DNA from: Magnetospirillum sp. 64-120
Lineage (GTDB): Bacteria > Pseudomonadota > Alphaproteobacteria > Rhodospirillales > Magnetospirillaceae
Assembly (NCBI GenBank): GCA_001898825.1
Contig: MKVK01000051.1
Span: 62,001-126,000, forward strand
Length of the DNA: 64,000 nt
Direction: 5' to 3'
Each line of letters begins with the position of its first letter. Within the stretch, counting starts at the first letter, position 1. The position numbers were made by a program, and so were the translations under genes. Under the pieces are notes generated by a model. That model did no database searches and was not told where the DNA came from. It saw only the letters and a program-made list of their open reading frames with translations. This document shows, in pieces, positions 18,917 to 30,285 of this stretch.

Positions 18917-19570
18917 TTACGACACCGTCGAGGTCAGGCCCATCTGCGACGCGGCGACCACGGCGCGGGTGCGGTTGTTGACGTTCAGCGCCTTCAGGAT
19001 GGCGGTGACGTGCAGCTTCACCGTGCCTTCCGCCAGTTCCAGGATCCGGGCGATTTCCTTGTTGGACTTGCCTTCGCCCAACAGGCCCAGCACTTCGCGC
19101 TGACGCGGCGTCAGGATGGACATGGCCTGTTCCACCACCGCCGGATTCAAGCCGTCGCCACGTGGCGCCGAGCGTTCGATCAAGGCCGGCGGCAAGTAGA
19201 CGCCCCCCGACAGAACCAACTTCAAGGCCGACAGCATGACCCGGCTGGACGAGGTCTTGGGGATGTAGCCGGCGGCGCCCAGTTCCACCGCCTGCAGCAC
19301 CGAACGACGGTCGTCGGCGGCCGACAGCACCACCATGGGCACGTCCTTGGGCAGCGAGGCGCGCAACCGCGGCAGGCCTTCGTCCCACGAAGCGCCCGGC
19401 ATGTTCAGGTCCATCAACACGATCTCGATGTCGTGGTGCTCGGCCACCGCCGAGAAAGCCTGGGAGAAATCACCGGCCTCGATGATTTCGACATTGTCTT
19501 CCAGTTGACCCAGAACGTGTCGCAATCCTTCGCGGAACAGCTCGTGATCGTCAGCGATCAAGATTTTCAT
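18917..19570 (-). CDS. NarL/LuxR-family response regulator
   Basis: 217 aa. A receiver domain begins MKILIADDHELF, with the phosphoacceptor Asp54 in VLMDLNMPG and the conserved Lys in YIPKTSS. A LuxR-type helix-turn-helix follows from about residue 150 (LTPRQREVLGLLGEGKSNKE, GTVKLHVTAILK). It would bind DNA as a phosphorylated dimer. No histidine kinase gene is adjacent. An in-frame ATG at 19588 would add six residues; 19570 gives the standard receiver N-terminus. Confidence 0.95.
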   Translation of the reverse strand: MKILIADDHELFREGLRHVLGQLEDNVEIIEAGDFSQAFSAVAEHHDIEIVLMDLNMPGASWDEGLPRLRASLPKDVPMVVLSAADDRRSVLQAVELGAAGYIPKTSSSRVMLSALKLVLSGGVYLPPALIERSAPRGDGLNPAVVEQAMSILTPRQREVLGLLGEGKSNKEIARILELAEGTVKLHVTAILKALNVNNRTRAVVAASQMGLTSTVS

Positions 19571-21032
<1,462 letters not shown>

Positions 21033-21039
21033 GCCGCGC

Positions 21040-21069
21040 AAGGGCCCGTTTCGCAAGGAACGGGCCCTT
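21040..21069 (+). terminator. Hairpin after gap (terminator or attenuator)
   Basis: AAGGGCCCGTT, loop TCGCAAGG, AACGGGCCCTT followed by ATTG. The stem is a perfect 11 bp but the T run is very short, so it may only partly stop transcription into pgk or protect the gap message end. Confidence 0.6.
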
Positions 21070-21119
21070 ATTGCATCTGCATGTTGCGGCCCGTGCCGGG
21101 CTTGATTCTGCGTTCCGCG

Positions 21120-21144
21120 CCCGTGCCGGGCTCGCTCAGACGCC
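21120..21144 (+). repeat. 25-bp dispersed repeat, copy C
   Basis: Inverted copy of the repeats at 1211-1235 and 4201-4225, with three or four differences. It lies between gap and pgk. A second partial copy (CCCGTGCCGGGCTTG) is at 21090-21104. Relative to gap it has the same sense as copies A and B have to their upstream genes. Confidence 0.6.
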
Positions 21145-21181
21145 GCGCGGGCTTAAGACAACCAACGAAGGGAGACTTCCC

Positions 21182-22402
21182 ATGTTCCGCACCATCGACG
21201 CTTTCGACGTCAAGGGTAAGCGCGTCCTGGTTCGCGCCGACCTCAACGTGCCGTCCAAGGACGGCAAGGTCACCGACACCACCCGCATCGACCGTTCGGC
21301 GGCCACCTTGAAGGAACTGGCCGAACGCGGCGCCAAGGTCATCGTGCTGACCCATTTCGGCCGCCCCAAAGGCCGCGAGGACAAGTATTCCCAGAAGTTG
21401 CTGGTGGAACCGCTGGCCAAGGCGGTGGGCAAGGACGTCGCCTGGGCCGACGACTGCGTCGGCGCCGAGGCCGAAAAGGTCATCGCCGGCCTGAAGGATG
21501 GCGACATCGCGCTGTTGGAAAACGTCCGCTTCCACCCGGAAGAGGAAAAGAACGATCCGGCCTTCGCCAAGTCGCTGGCCGCGCTCGGCGACCTTTACGT
21601 CAACGACGCGTTTTCCACCGCGCACCGCGCCCATGCTTCGACCGAAGGCTTGGCCCATCTGCTGCCGGCCGCTGCCGGCCGTCTGATGCAGGCCGAACTG
21701 GAAGCCCTGGCCAAGGCGCTGGGCACCCCGGAAAAGCCGGTGGCCGCCGTGGTCGGCGGCGCCAAGGTATCCACCAAGCTGGACCTGTTGGGCAATCTGG
21801 TCAGCCGCGTCGATTACCTGATCATCGGCGGCGGCATGGCCAACACCTTCTTGTTCGCGCAAGGCAAGAACGTGGGCAAGTCCTTGTGCGAAAAAGAAAT
21901 GGCCGACACCGCGCGCGCCATCCTGGAAAAGGCCAAGGCCGCCCATTGCCACATCGTGCTGCCGGTTGACGCCGTGGTGGCGGCCGAATTCGCCGAGAAC
22001 GCCGCCAACGAAGTGGTGTCCATCGACGCGGTGCCCGCCGACAAGATGATCCTGGATGCCGGCCCGGCCAGCGCCGAAGCCATCATCGACCGTCTGGGCG
22101 GCTGCAAGACCCTGGTGTGGAACGGCCCGTTGGGCGCCTTCGAGATCAACCCCTTCGACAAGGCCACCAACGCCGTGGCCCAAGCCGCCGCCGAGCGCAC
22201 CAAACAGGGCAAGCTGCTGACCGTCGCCGGTGGCGGCGACACCGTCGCTGCCCTGGCCAAGGCCGGCGTGGACGAGGCGTTCTCGTACATCTCCACCGCC
22301 GGCGGCGCCTTCCTGGAATGGCTGGAAGGCAAGACCCTGCCCGGCGTCGCCGCCCTGGAAATCAAGCCGTCGGGCGGTTGCGGCTGCGGCCACAGCCACT
22401 AA
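21182..22402 (+). CDS. pgk: Phosphoglycerate kinase with Cys/His-rich C-terminal tail
   Basis: 406 aa. Conserved PGK segments: [50 protein letters not shown] and the nucleotide-binding [11 protein letters not shown]. It makes ATP from 1,3-bisphosphoglycerate after GAPDH. The C-terminus, normally ending near GVAAL, goes on as [14 protein letters not shown], a tail with two Cys and two His that could bind a metal ion. The ATG has AGGGAG 7 bp upstream. Confidence 0.97.
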   Translation: MFRTIDAFDVKGKRVLVRADLNVPSKDGKVTDTTRIDRSAATLKELAERGAKVIVLTHFGRPKGREDKYSQKLLVEPLAKAVGKDVAWADDCVGAEAEKVIAGLKDGDIALLENVRFHPEEEKNDPAFAKSLAALGDLYVNDAFSTAHRAHASTEGLAHLLPAAAGRLMQAELEALAKALGTPEKPVAAVVGGAKVSTKLDLLGNLVSRVDYLIIGGGMANTFLFAQGKNVGKSLCEKEMADTARAILEKAKAAHCHIVLPVDAVVAAEFAENAANEVVSIDAVPADKMILDAGPASAEAIIDRLGGCKTLVWNGPLGAFEINPFDKATNAVAQAAAERTKQGKLLTVAGGGDTVAALAKAGVDEAFSYISTAGGAFLEWLEGKTLPGVAALEIKPSGGCGCGHSH

Positions 22403-22420
22403 AACGAAGCTTTCAACGAA

Positions 22421-22447
22421 AACGGCCGGGTTAATCCCGGCCGTTCT
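22421..22447. terminator. Terminator between pgk and the protease gene
   Basis: AACGGCCGGG, loop TTAAT, CCCGGCCGTT, a perfect 10-bp stem followed by CTT on the plus strand and TTTTCG on the minus strand. It lies between convergent genes and can serve both. Confidence 0.75.
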
Positions 22448-23173
22448 TCACTGCGTCAGCGTCATCAGGATTTCCGCGTACCAGGCGCAGTTCAGGCCCA
22501 GGGCTTCGTCCACCACCAGGTCACGGGCGACGTCCAGCCGCGCCGAATGGATGCCCAGCAAGGTCCAGGGCAGGTCGTCATGGGCCGGATTGGGCTGGAC
22601 ACTGCGCATCACCACCGGGGCACCGCTGGTGCCGCGATGGGTGCGGGCGTCGGTCAGGAAATAGCCTTCGCCCTGAAACCGCAGGCCGAAGGACGAGGCG
22701 ACGATGGCCTGGCGAACCACCGGCATGTGATGCAGCCAGTCATGGAATCCCAAGGGAAACCCCACCACCAGCAACGAAGTGCCGACTTCCACCTGCTCGC
22801 AGTTGCCCGGCAAGTGATCGGGGGTGAAGGCGCGGTACAGCGTGGTCAGCGGAAGCGCGGCGCGGTCGATTTCCACCACCGCCACGTCGATGGCGCCGCC
22901 ATGATCCACGCCCTGGCGCCACACCGCCCGCCCGTTGCGGTAAAGCGGCATGGAAAAGCCAGTGGAACTGGCCAGGTTGTTGACGTCCACATGTAACTTG
23001 ATTTCGATGCGGTCAGGGTAATGCCCAGCCCGGTCGTCGCGCAGCACGTGGCAGGACGTCACCAGGAACAGCCGATCCCCACGGGCGAAGAAAAAGCCGC
23101 TGGCGTTGGTCAGCCGGCCGGCCCCCAAAAAGGTGTCGATACGGGCAGCGGTCAACAACAGGGGTTCGATCAC
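22448..23173 (-). CDS. Trypsin-like serine protease
   Basis: 241 aa. A S1-type triad is visible: His in VTSCHVLRD, Asp in AIDVAVVEID and Ser in RGTSGAPVVM. FFFARGDRLFLVTSCHVL is typical of trypsin-like peptidase folds. No signal peptide or PDZ domain is present, so it probably acts in the cytoplasm. The GTG at 23173 is used, with GGAG 9 bp upstream. It follows two glycosyltransferase genes by 33 bp and may be in their operon. Confidence 0.85.
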   Translation of the reverse strand: MIEPLLLTAARIDTFLGAGRLTNASGFFFARGDRLFLVTSCHVLRDDRAGHYPDRIEIKLHVDVNNLASSTGFSMPLYRNGRAVWRQGVDHGGAIDVAVVEIDRAALPLTTLYRAFTPDHLPGNCEQVEVGTSLLVVGFPLGFHDWLHHMPVVRQAIVASSFGLRFQGEGYFLTDARTHRGTSGAPVVMRSVQPNPAHDDLPWTLLGIHSARLDVARDLVVDEALGLNCAWYAEILMTLTQ

Positions 23174-23206
23174 GCGCAGCCGCTCCGAGAAATGGGACTT
23201 CCCGGA

Positions 23207-24385
23207 CTATAGGTTATTTCGCCCCGGGGAAACGGTTAATTGCTCCACCGCCCGCCACACCCGATCCGGGCAGATCTCGGCCACACACGGGAAGGCGTCG
23301 GCGCGTGAGGCCCGCTTCGGGCACACCCACAGGCAGTGATAGCACTCCATCTCCTGGTTCAAGAACACCGAACCGGGCGGCGCGATTTCATCCGGATAGG
23401 GCACGAAGCTGCCGAAATGGCCGCCGCCGGCCAGCAGCACGGTGGGCGCCCCCACCCCCAGGGCCAGATGGCCCGGCCCGGTGTCGTTGGTGACCACGCA
23501 GGCCGCGTGCTTCAAGACGTCCACCAACTGCCCCAATTTCAGGGTGGTGATGGTGTCGATGACATTGGGGTGGTTCAGCGCGGCGATGGCCGGCTTGGCA
23601 AAGGCTTCCTGGGCCGCGCCGACGAACACCACTCGCAGGCCGGCTTCCAGGCATTTTCGCGCCACCGCCAGAAAATTGTCGAAGGGCCAGCGCCGTCCCG
23701 GTTCGTTGGAACCGAAATTCATCACCACGTAAGGGGCGCCGTCGGGCAAGGGCGGCGCCTGCTCGCGCCAGGGGATGGCCGGCACCTCGGGCGAGTGATC
23801 ACATCCGGTCAGTTCCGACAAAAAGGTGAAGTGACGCAGGCCTTCATGGGTGGGATAGGGACCGGTGTCGATCACCCGGGTGGCCCGGTCCAGGTACCAG
23901 GAATATTCGGCGCGGGTGCGATCAGTGATAAAGGGCCGGCAGACGATGCGCTGTTCGGCACGGCTGTGCCAGACCAGGGTGTCGGCGGTCATCACCTTGC
24001 GCATGAACATGTCGCAAATGGCGGTCTTGAAGCCCTGGCGCCGCACCCACAGGGAAATCTTCAGCCGATAGCGCCACTTCTTTTCATAGGCGTGTTCGTC
24101 GATGGCGACGAACTTGAAGCCGGGGAAAACCTGGTCGGCCAGGCCTTTCCACGAATTGCAGCCCAGAACGGTGATGTCGGCTTTGTCCACCCCCAAGGCC
24201 TGGGGGTAATGTTCCAGCGCCCGACGGAACATCACCATGTCGCCGATGCCGTCCATGCGCACCACGACCACGCCCTGCTTGACCCTGGGGGCCGGCCACA
24301 GGGCGACCAAGGCGTCGATGGGACGAAACAGCCACCAGCGGCGGCGCATTCCACGCGGGAACAGGATGGACGACAGACTGGGCAT
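23207..24385 (-). CDS. Glycosyltransferase family 9 protein (heptosyltransferase-like)
   Basis: 392 aa. The family 9 pattern is seen: VVVVRMDGIGDMVMFRRAL near residue 40, VVMNFGSNEPGRRWP in the middle and VTNDTGPGHLALGVGAPTV for the nucleotide-sugar site. Near the C-terminus there is a Cys-rich segment MECYHCLWVCPK, and FPCVAEICP, comparable to one in the upstream homolog. It probably adds a sugar to lipopolysaccharide or another surface glycan at the inner membrane. The start overlaps the stop of the other glycosyltransferase gene. Confidence 0.9.
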   Translation of the reverse strand: MPSLSSILFPRGMRRRWWLFRPIDALVALWPAPRVKQGVVVVRMDGIGDMVMFRRALEHYPQALGVDKADITVLGCNSWKGLADQVFPGFKFVAIDEHAYEKKWRYRLKISLWVRRQGFKTAICDMFMRKVMTADTLVWHSRAEQRIVCRPFITDRTRAEYSWYLDRATRVIDTGPYPTHEGLRHFTFLSELTGCDHSPEVPAIPWREQAPPLPDGAPYVVMNFGSNEPGRRWPFDNFLAVARKCLEAGLRVVFVGAAQEAFAKPAIAALNHPNVIDTITTLKLGQLVDVLKHAACVVTNDTGPGHLALGVGAPTVLLAGGGHFGSFVPYPDEIAPPGSVFLNQEMECYHCLWVCPKRASRADAFPCVAEICPDRVWRAVEQLTVSPGRNNL

Positions 24386-25500
24386 CAGATCCCCCGGGCG
24401 ATCAGGTCACGCACCGCACCTAAGACCACGTCGGGATCCAGGGCGGCGACGCACGGATACATGCCGTCTTCGGGGGGGAACCAGCACGCCCCCAGACAGC
24501 CCTGGCACTCCATGGGCGTATACAGCACATGCATGTTGGCCGGGGTGATGTCCGGCGCATAGGGCACGATTTCCCCCACATAGGCCGCCGAGGCCAGGCA
24601 AAGTGTCGGTACCCCCAGGACCACCGCCAGATGCATGCAGGCGGTATCGACGCTGATCACCCCCCTGGCCCCGCGCAGGATGCCGGCCAGCTGGGCGAAG
24701 GGCGCGCCTTCGAAGTCCACATTGGGCAGGTCCAGCAGGCGTTTGAATTCGGGATTCTTGTCCAGGTCGCTGGGATGGCCGGCCAGCTTGATCCGCCAGT
24801 TGTCGGGAACCTGACCGATGATCAGTTCCCACAGGTCGGGCGGGCTTTGCTTCAGCTTGACGGCCGAGAACGGCTGCAGCACCAAAGTCGGCACCGTCAA
24901 CACCGCCGCCTCGGGCAACTGCGACGCGGGCAAGGCCACCACGGGGGGCGGCAAGGAACGGCCGGTCAGGAAATCGGCGAAACCGGCCCAACGCAACACC
25001 TTGTCGGTATGCGGCGGTCCCGAATCGTGAAGCCGGGTGTAAAGGGACCGGTTGGCGGCCAGCCGCTGGGCGTGGCGATCCGACGGTCGCGGCTCCATGG
25101 CGAAGGCCTGGGGCGCGCAGGCCGCCTCGACCAGGGCTTCGTCAAGGTCGGGATGGCGCAAGTAATCGGTGTGAACCACGACGCGATAATGGGCCCAGAA
25201 CAATTCCGTCAGCACCTGGGTCCGATACGCCCATTGCCGCAGCTTGCCGAAATCCACGGCCCTGACCTTGACCTGGGGCGGCAGCACGAACCCCATGCGG
25301 GCGGCGTCACTGCGCAACAGCACGGTGACCGTCTCGCCCGGCTCGGCCAAAGCCAGGAAACGCGGCAGCACCACCGACAGCAACACGGTGTCGCCCAATC
25401 CGCCGGCGCTGACCACCAGCATCCCCGAAGGCTTGCCGGGACGGCGGGTCAGTCGGCGGCGCAGGCGCAGCCAGGCATCAAGCAGATGGTGCGGTCGCAA
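24385..25500 (-). CDS. Glycosyltransferase family 9 protein (heptosyltransferase-like)
   Basis: 371 aa. It contains MLVVSAGGLGDTVLLSVVLP, TLVLQPFSAVKLKQSP and VISVDTACMHLAVVLGVPTL, the family 9 landmarks, and a C-terminal MECQGCLGACWF plus YPCVAAL, matching the Cys cluster of the downstream homolog. The start is a TTG at 25500 with GAAGG about 10 bp upstream; an internal ATG at 25422 is possible but would cut just before the first strand. It lies between the DUF6165 gene and the second glycosyltransferase gene. Sugar donor and acceptor are unknown. Confidence 0.88.
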   Translation of the reverse strand: MRPHHLLDAWLRLRRRLTRRPGKPSGMLVVSAGGLGDTVLLSVVLPRFLALAEPGETVTVLLRSDAARMGFVLPPQVKVRAVDFGKLRQWAYRTQVLTELFWAHYRVVVHTDYLRHPDLDEALVEAACAPQAFAMEPRPSDRHAQRLAANRSLYTRLHDSGPPHTDKVLRWAGFADFLTGRSLPPPVVALPASQLPEAAVLTVPTLVLQPFSAVKLKQSPPDLWELIIGQVPDNWRIKLAGHPSDLDKNPEFKRLLDLPNVDFEGAPFAQLAGILRGARGVISVDTACMHLAVVLGVPTLCLASAAYVGEIVPYAPDITPANMHVLYTPMECQGCLGACWFPPEDGMYPCVAALDPDVVLGAVRDLIARGI

Positions 25501-25513
25501 ACCGGTTCAGCCT

Positions 25514-25903
25514 TCACGCATAGGGGGCGTAGGATTTTTCTTCCACCAACGCCGAGCCCAGCAGGTCGTTGACCTTGCGCTTGACCGCAGCGCGTTCGTC
25601 GTTGGTGAAATAGACGGCGCGGGCCAGTTCCACGAACTTGGCGCCGAAATCCTTGGCCCGTTCGCATTCGCGGATGTCGTCCTCGATCACCCACAGCTTC
25701 TCGTTGATGGCCTTCAACTCGGCCGACAATGCCGCCAAGGGGACATGGGCGGGAAACTCACGCTCGCGCACCGCCACCAATTCGTTCAGTTCCTTGGTGA
25801 CGTTGGCCAGCTTGGCGGCGTCGCTCAAGCGCTCGGCCTTGATCTCCAAGATGGTGATCTTGTCGATGATTTCACCCCAGGACACCGGAACCAGAACCGA
25901 CAT
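25514..25903 (-). CDS. DUF6165 family protein
   Basis: 129 aa, mostly helical and charged. The N-terminus VPVSWGEIIDKITILEIKAE is the signature of DUF6165, a small family often found next to glycosyltransferase and surface polysaccharide genes. Function is unknown. It is the first gene of the block running to the protease gene, with a 13-bp gap to the next gene. Confidence 0.87.
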   Translation of the reverse strand: MSVLVPVSWGEIIDKITILEIKAERLSDAAKLANVTKELNELVAVREREFPAHVPLAALSAELKAINEKLWVIEDDIRECERAKDFGAKFVELARAVYFTNDERAAVKRKVNDLLGSALVEEKSYAPYA

Positions 25904-26050
25904 AATGGTCTTTCCCTAAAAAAGCCAATTCGGCGCGGTTCTAGCAGATTTCCCCCCCCTCTAGAAGGGATGGCGCATCCAAGCCCCCTTTTCACAGCCC
26001 ACCTTGTCCGCCTATAGTCGTAAGCGACCTGTCAGGGACCGAACAAGCCG

Positions 26051-26512
26051 ATGAAATATTTACGTAAAATTGTCTGTATCGGGTTGCTGGCCGCCGGCAG
26101 CGCCCAGGCCGAGGAAATCGGCAGCGTGTCCACCGTGTTCAAGATGCTGGGCCCCAACGACAAGATCGTCGTCGAAGCCTTCGACGACCCCAAGGTGTCG
26201 GGCGTCACCTGTTATCTGTCGCGTGCCAAGAAAGGCGGCATTTCCGGGGGCTTAGGCGTGGCCGAGGACACCTCGGATGCCTCCATCGCCTGTCGGCAGG
26301 TCGGCCCCATCGCCTATACCGGCAAGATCAAGGACGGCGAGACGGTGTTCCAAAAAGACACCTCGCTGCTGTTCAAGACCATCCAGGTGGTGCGCTTCCA
26401 CGACACCAAACGCGACGTTTTGGTCTATCTGGTTTATTCCGACCGCATCGTCGAAGGCTCGCCCAAGAATTCCATCTCGGTGGTGCCCGTGCCTCCGGGC
26501 CAGGGGAAATAG
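26051..26512 (+). CDS. creA: CreA family protein
   Basis: 153 aa with a signal peptide (about residues 1-20, ending GSAQA). The mature part has [20 protein letters not shown] and [19 protein letters not shown], typical of CreA, a periplasmic protein of unknown function found across proteobacteria. Two cysteines (in VTCYL and IACRQV) may form a disulfide. It precedes the 551-aa gene by 3 bp. Confidence 0.94.
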   Translation: MKYLRKIVCIGLLAAGSAQAEEIGSVSTVFKMLGPNDKIVVEAFDDPKVSGVTCYLSRAKKGGISGGLGVAEDTSDASIACRQVGPIAYTGKIKDGETVFQKDTSLLFKTIQVVRFHDTKRDVLVYLVYSDRIVEGSPKNSISVVPVPPGQGK

Positions 26513-26515
26513 GTC

Positions 26516-28171
26516 ATGGAACTGCCCGTCGACCAGCATCTGCTGTACAGCGATTTGACCGCCAAGCTGGACAAGCTGGGCAACCAGGACCAGTTGATCG
26601 CCTATATGGGTCAGGTGCTGCGCACCCTGTTGCGCCGCCAGGGCGATTCCGAATTCCGCGTCGCCATCCAGGACTCCTTCATTTCCGGCCTGATGGGCCG
26701 CGACTGGGACGACCAGTTGGCCCTGGCCCGCGAGGTGATCCTGATCGTCATCGCCAAGCGCCCGGAAATCGCCCTGGCCTGGCAGCGCCAGCAAGGCGGC
26801 GACGACAATCCCCATCGCCGCGCCGCCGACCGTGGCGAGGCCCCCAAGGTGGTGGCCGACCCGGATCTGCCCGATCTGGACCTGATCGGCGCGCCGCCCC
26901 CACGGCCGACCCCGCCCAAGCCGCCTTATTCTTTCTCGGCGGCCGAGGACAAGGTCACCGAACACGTCATTGAAACGCTGACCCGTCGGCTGTCGCTGTT
27001 CCGCCTGCCCACCTCGGCCTTTCCGTCCATCGCCTATGTGCACGAACAGGAATTCTTCCTGTTTTCCCCCATCTTCGCCCGCGTCGCCGGCGAGTTCATG
27101 GCCCAGGTCATCTTGCCGTCGTGTCGCGATTCCCTGGAACGCCGCGTCTACAAGGCCATGAGCAAGGTCGCCGCCACCCGCCCGGACATGGGCCTGTCCG
27201 AGGTCAAGTCCGACATGTGGGCGGTGGTGGTCGAACGCCTTGGCAAGCTGGGCGGGCGGCTGAACGGGGCGCGGTCCAAGCTGGCCATGCCCGCCGATGC
27301 CGGCGAGCCCAAGTTCCAGGAAGTGGAAGTGCCGGTGGACCGCCCCCGCGTGTTCCGGGTTCTAGGGGTGGGCTTCCGCATGGGCACGCGGACCGAGCTG
27401 AAGCGGGTCAAGGTCAAGGTGAAGTCCGCCAAGGAACTGGACCAATACGAGATCGAGGCGCTGAACCTGATGTCGCAATTGCGCGACCGCGCCGCCGAGG
27501 CCGGCCTCGACCTGCCGCAAAGCTGCGACTTCGAGTTCCTGGCGGCGCTGTTCATGGTCGACGGCCGCCGTCTGGCGCAGACGGTCAAGGAACTGCTGGC
27601 CCTGGCCGAACACAAGGAAACCAGCCGCGCCTATCTGATGGAACGCCTGGGGGCGGTGGACGAAACCTTCGCCAACACCCTTTCCGACGCCATCGCCCTG
27701 TTGCTGTTCCACGGCGCGGTGGGTGGCCCCTTCGGCTTCGCAGAACTATACGAAACCGCCATCGGCACCGCCCGCGACCAGGCGGTGCGCGCCATGCAGC
27801 GTCCCTTCCTGACCGCCGAACTGGCCCGGCGTCCGCGCGAACTGGCCTTCCAAGTGCGCGAAGTCATGCGCAAGCGCCTGGACGAGATGCGCATGACCAC
27901 CGCCTTGGCCGCCCTGTTCAACGTCTGGAACACCCTACCCCAGGCCCAGTTCGCCCAAAGCCGCGAAGCGGCGCTGACCGTCTTCCGCGCCTTCCCCATC
28001 GCCTTCGCCGGCGACGCCGACGAAACGGCGCTGTCGGCCATCGGCCAGCAACTCTGCGCCATCCTGGCCGCCGAGAAGGTGGACGGGGAAATGGCCGCCG
28101 CCGCCATCCTGCGCCTGTACAAACCCCTGGCCCAGGCGGTGCCCATGGCGCCGGGGGCATTTGTGGTTTAG
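26516..28171 (+). CDS. Protein of unknown function, 551 aa
   Basis: No known family recognised. The protein is soluble and largely helical. Residues about 1-90 form one helical part, then a Pro-rich linker (PPPRPTPPKPPYS) near 130-145, then a large helical region to the end. There is no signal peptide, membrane helix or evident catalytic motif. It begins 3 bp after creA, with AGGGG about 9 bp before its ATG, so it is co-transcribed with a periplasmic protein gene although it seems cytoplasmic itself. About 90 bp separate it from thrS. Confidence 0.85.
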   Translation: MELPVDQHLLYSDLTAKLDKLGNQDQLIAYMGQVLRTLLRRQGDSEFRVAIQDSFISGLMGRDWDDQLALAREVILIVIAKRPEIALAWQRQQGGDDNPHRRAADRGEAPKVVADPDLPDLDLIGAPPPRPTPPKPPYSFSAAEDKVTEHVIETLTRRLSLFRLPTSAFPSIAYVHEQEFFLFSPIFARVAGEFMAQVILPSCRDSLERRVYKAMSKVAATRPDMGLSEVKSDMWAVVVERLGKLGGRLNGARSKLAMPADAGEPKFQEVEVPVDRPRVFRVLGVGFRMGTRTELKRVKVKVKSAKELDQYEIEALNLMSQLRDRAAEAGLDLPQSCDFEFLAALFMVDGRRLAQTVKELLALAEHKETSRAYLMERLGAVDETFANTLSDAIALLLFHGAVGGPFGFAELYETAIGTARDQAVRAMQRPFLTAELARRPRELAFQVREVMRKRLDEMRMTTALAALFNVWNTLPQAQFAQSREAALTVFRAFPIAFAGDADETALSAIGQQLCAILAAEKVDGEMAAAAILRLYKPLAQAVPMAPGAFVV

Positions 28172-28261
28172 CACCCGAAAATACAGGGCTTTTCTTGACT
28201 TCCTGGGGGAACTCCAACAGAGTCCGCTCTTTCCTTCGCACTTGCACGAAAGAGTAGTTTC

Positions 28262-30178
28262 ATGGTTGCCATCACGCTTCCCGACGGCAGCGTCCGCGAG
28301 TTCCCCGGCCCGGTGACGGGTCTGGACGTGGCCAAGTCCATCGGCGCCGGCCTGGCCAAGGCCGCCCTTGCCATCCGTGTCGACGGCGTGATGAAGGACC
28401 TGACCACCACTTTGACCACCGATTGCCAGTTGGCCATCGTCACCGCCAAGGACGGCTCGGACGCGCTGGAACTGCTGCGTCACGACACCGCCCACGTCAT
28501 GGCGGAAGCGGTCAAGGAACTGTACCCCGAGACCCAGGTCACCATCGGCCCGGCCATCGAGAACGGCTTCTACTACGACTTCGCCCGCCCGACGCCGTTC
28601 ACCCCGGACGACCTGGAAAAGATCGAAGCCCGTATGAAGGAAATCGTCGATCGCGACGAAGCCATCGTGCGCGAGGAAATGAGCCGCGACGACGCGGTGA
28701 AGTTCTTTTCCGACATGGGCGAGAAATACAAGGCCGAGATCATCGCTTCGATCCCCGAAGGCCAGCCCATCGGCCTTTACCGCCAGGGCAACTTCATCGA
28801 TCTGTGCCGCGGCCCGCATCTTCCGTCCACCGCCAAGCTGGGCAAGGCCTTCAAGCTGATGAAGCTGGCCGGCGCCTATTGGCGTGGCGATTCCAAGAAC
28901 GAGATGCTGCAACGCATCTATGGCACCGCCTGGTTCGACAAGAAGGACCTGGACGCCTATCTGCACATGCTGGAAGAGGCGGAAAAGCGCGACCACCGCC
29001 GTCTGGGCCGCGAGATGAACCTGTTCCACCTGCAGGAAGAAGCGGTGGGCGCGGTGTTCTGGCACCAAAAGGGCTGGGCGCTGTACCGCACCGTCGAAGC
29101 CTATATGCGCAACCGCCTGGAAGCCGAGAACTACCAGGAAGTCAAAACCCCGCAGCTGGTGGACTTCTCGCTGTGGGAGGCCTCGGGCCACGCCGACAAG
29201 TTCTCGGAAAGCATGTTCACCATCAAGACCCAAGATGAACGTCATCTTGCGGTCAAGCCGATGAACTGCCCCTGCCACGTGCAGATTTTCCGCCAAGGCA
29301 TCAAGTCGTACCGCGACCTGCCGCTGCGTATGGCGGAATTCGGCTCGTGCCACCGCTACGAACCGTCGGGCGCGCTGCACGGTATCATGCGGGTGCGCGC
29401 CTTCACCCAAGATGACGCCCACATCTTCTGCACCGAAGACCAGATCACCGCGGAAACCATCGCCTTCTGTCAATTGCTGAAGGTGGTCTATCAGGATTTC
29501 GGCTTCACCGACGTGCGGGTCAAGTTCTCGGACCGCCCGGCCAAGCGCGCCGGCAGCGACGAGACCTGGGACAAGGCGGAAAGCGCTTTGCTTGAGGCCG
29601 CCAAGGCCGCCGGCCTGGAAACCACGCTGAACCCCGGCGAAGGCGCCTTTTATGGTCCCAAGCTGGAATTCGTGCTGCGCGACGCCATCGGCCGCGACTG
29701 GCAGTGCGGCACCCTGCAGGTGGACTTCGTGCTGCCCGAACGCCTGGATGCCAGCTACACCGCCGAGGACGGCTCGCGCAAGCGCCCGGTCATGCTGCAC
29801 CGCGCCGTGCTGGGCAGCTTCGAACGCTTCATCGGCATCCTGATCGAAAACTTCGCTGGCCGCTTCCCGCTGTGGCTGGCCCCCACCCAGGTGGTGGTGG
29901 CGACCATCGTTTCCGACGCCGACGATTACGCCCAAAATGTCGCCGCCCGGCTGAAGGCCGCCGGCCTCAGGGTGGAAACCGACCTTCGGAACGAAAAGAT
30001 CAACAAGAAGGTGGCCGAACATTCGGCCGCCAAGGTGCCGGTCCTGGTGGTGGTCGGCCGCCGCGAGGCCGAGGAAAACACCGTCGCGCTCCGCCGATTG
30101 GGCAGCCAGGGTCAAGAATTTGTTGCGCTTGACCAAGCGCTTGCTACACTCGTAAATGAAGCCGCGCCTCCGGTCTGA
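28262..30178 (+). CDS. thrS: Threonine--tRNA ligase
   Basis: 638 aa, standard length. Domains in order: TGS (about 1-62), the editing domain with LRHDTAHVM (HxxxH), the class II catalytic core with [10 protein letters not shown] (zinc cysteine), [16 protein letters not shown] and QDDAHIFC, and the C-terminal anticodon-binding domain from about 540. It charges tRNA-Thr. Upstream there is CTCTTTC / GAAAGAG, a possible small hairpin that includes the ribosome-site region. It precedes infC by about 107 bp, the usual bacterial order. Confidence 0.98.
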   Translation: MVAITLPDGSVREFPGPVTGLDVAKSIGAGLAKAALAIRVDGVMKDLTTTLTTDCQLAIVTAKDGSDALELLRHDTAHVMAEAVKELYPETQVTIGPAIENGFYYDFARPTPFTPDDLEKIEARMKEIVDRDEAIVREEMSRDDAVKFFSDMGEKYKAEIIASIPEGQPIGLYRQGNFIDLCRGPHLPSTAKLGKAFKLMKLAGAYWRGDSKNEMLQRIYGTAWFDKKDLDAYLHMLEEAEKRDHRRLGREMNLFHLQEEAVGAVFWHQKGWALYRTVEAYMRNRLEAENYQEVKTPQLVDFSLWEASGHADKFSESMFTIKTQDERHLAVKPMNCPCHVQIFRQGIKSYRDLPLRMAEFGSCHRYEPSGALHGIMRVRAFTQDDAHIFCTEDQITAETIAFCQLLKVVYQDFGFTDVRVKFSDRPAKRAGSDETWDKAESALLEAAKAAGLETTLNPGEGAFYGPKLEFVLRDAIGRDWQCGTLQVDFVLPERLDASYTAEDGSRKRPVMLHRAVLGSFERFIGILIENFAGRFPLWLAPTQVVVATIVSDADDYAQNVAARLKAAGLRVETDLRNEKINKKVAEHSAAKVPVLVVVGRREAEENTVALRRLGSQGQEFVALDQALATLVNEAAPPV

Positions 30179-30285
30179 CCTCAAGGTCAGCCCGGTACGC
30201 GGATTTTCAAAAGAATCCGGGCCTGGAACCGCGGGGGTGACGCGGTTGTGCCCATATGTGTGCTCGAACCGATGGAGAAGGTTTC

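Noticed and set aside
28172-28261. T-box or long leader before thrS
   Set aside because: Too short, and only a weak 7-bp hairpin is seen.
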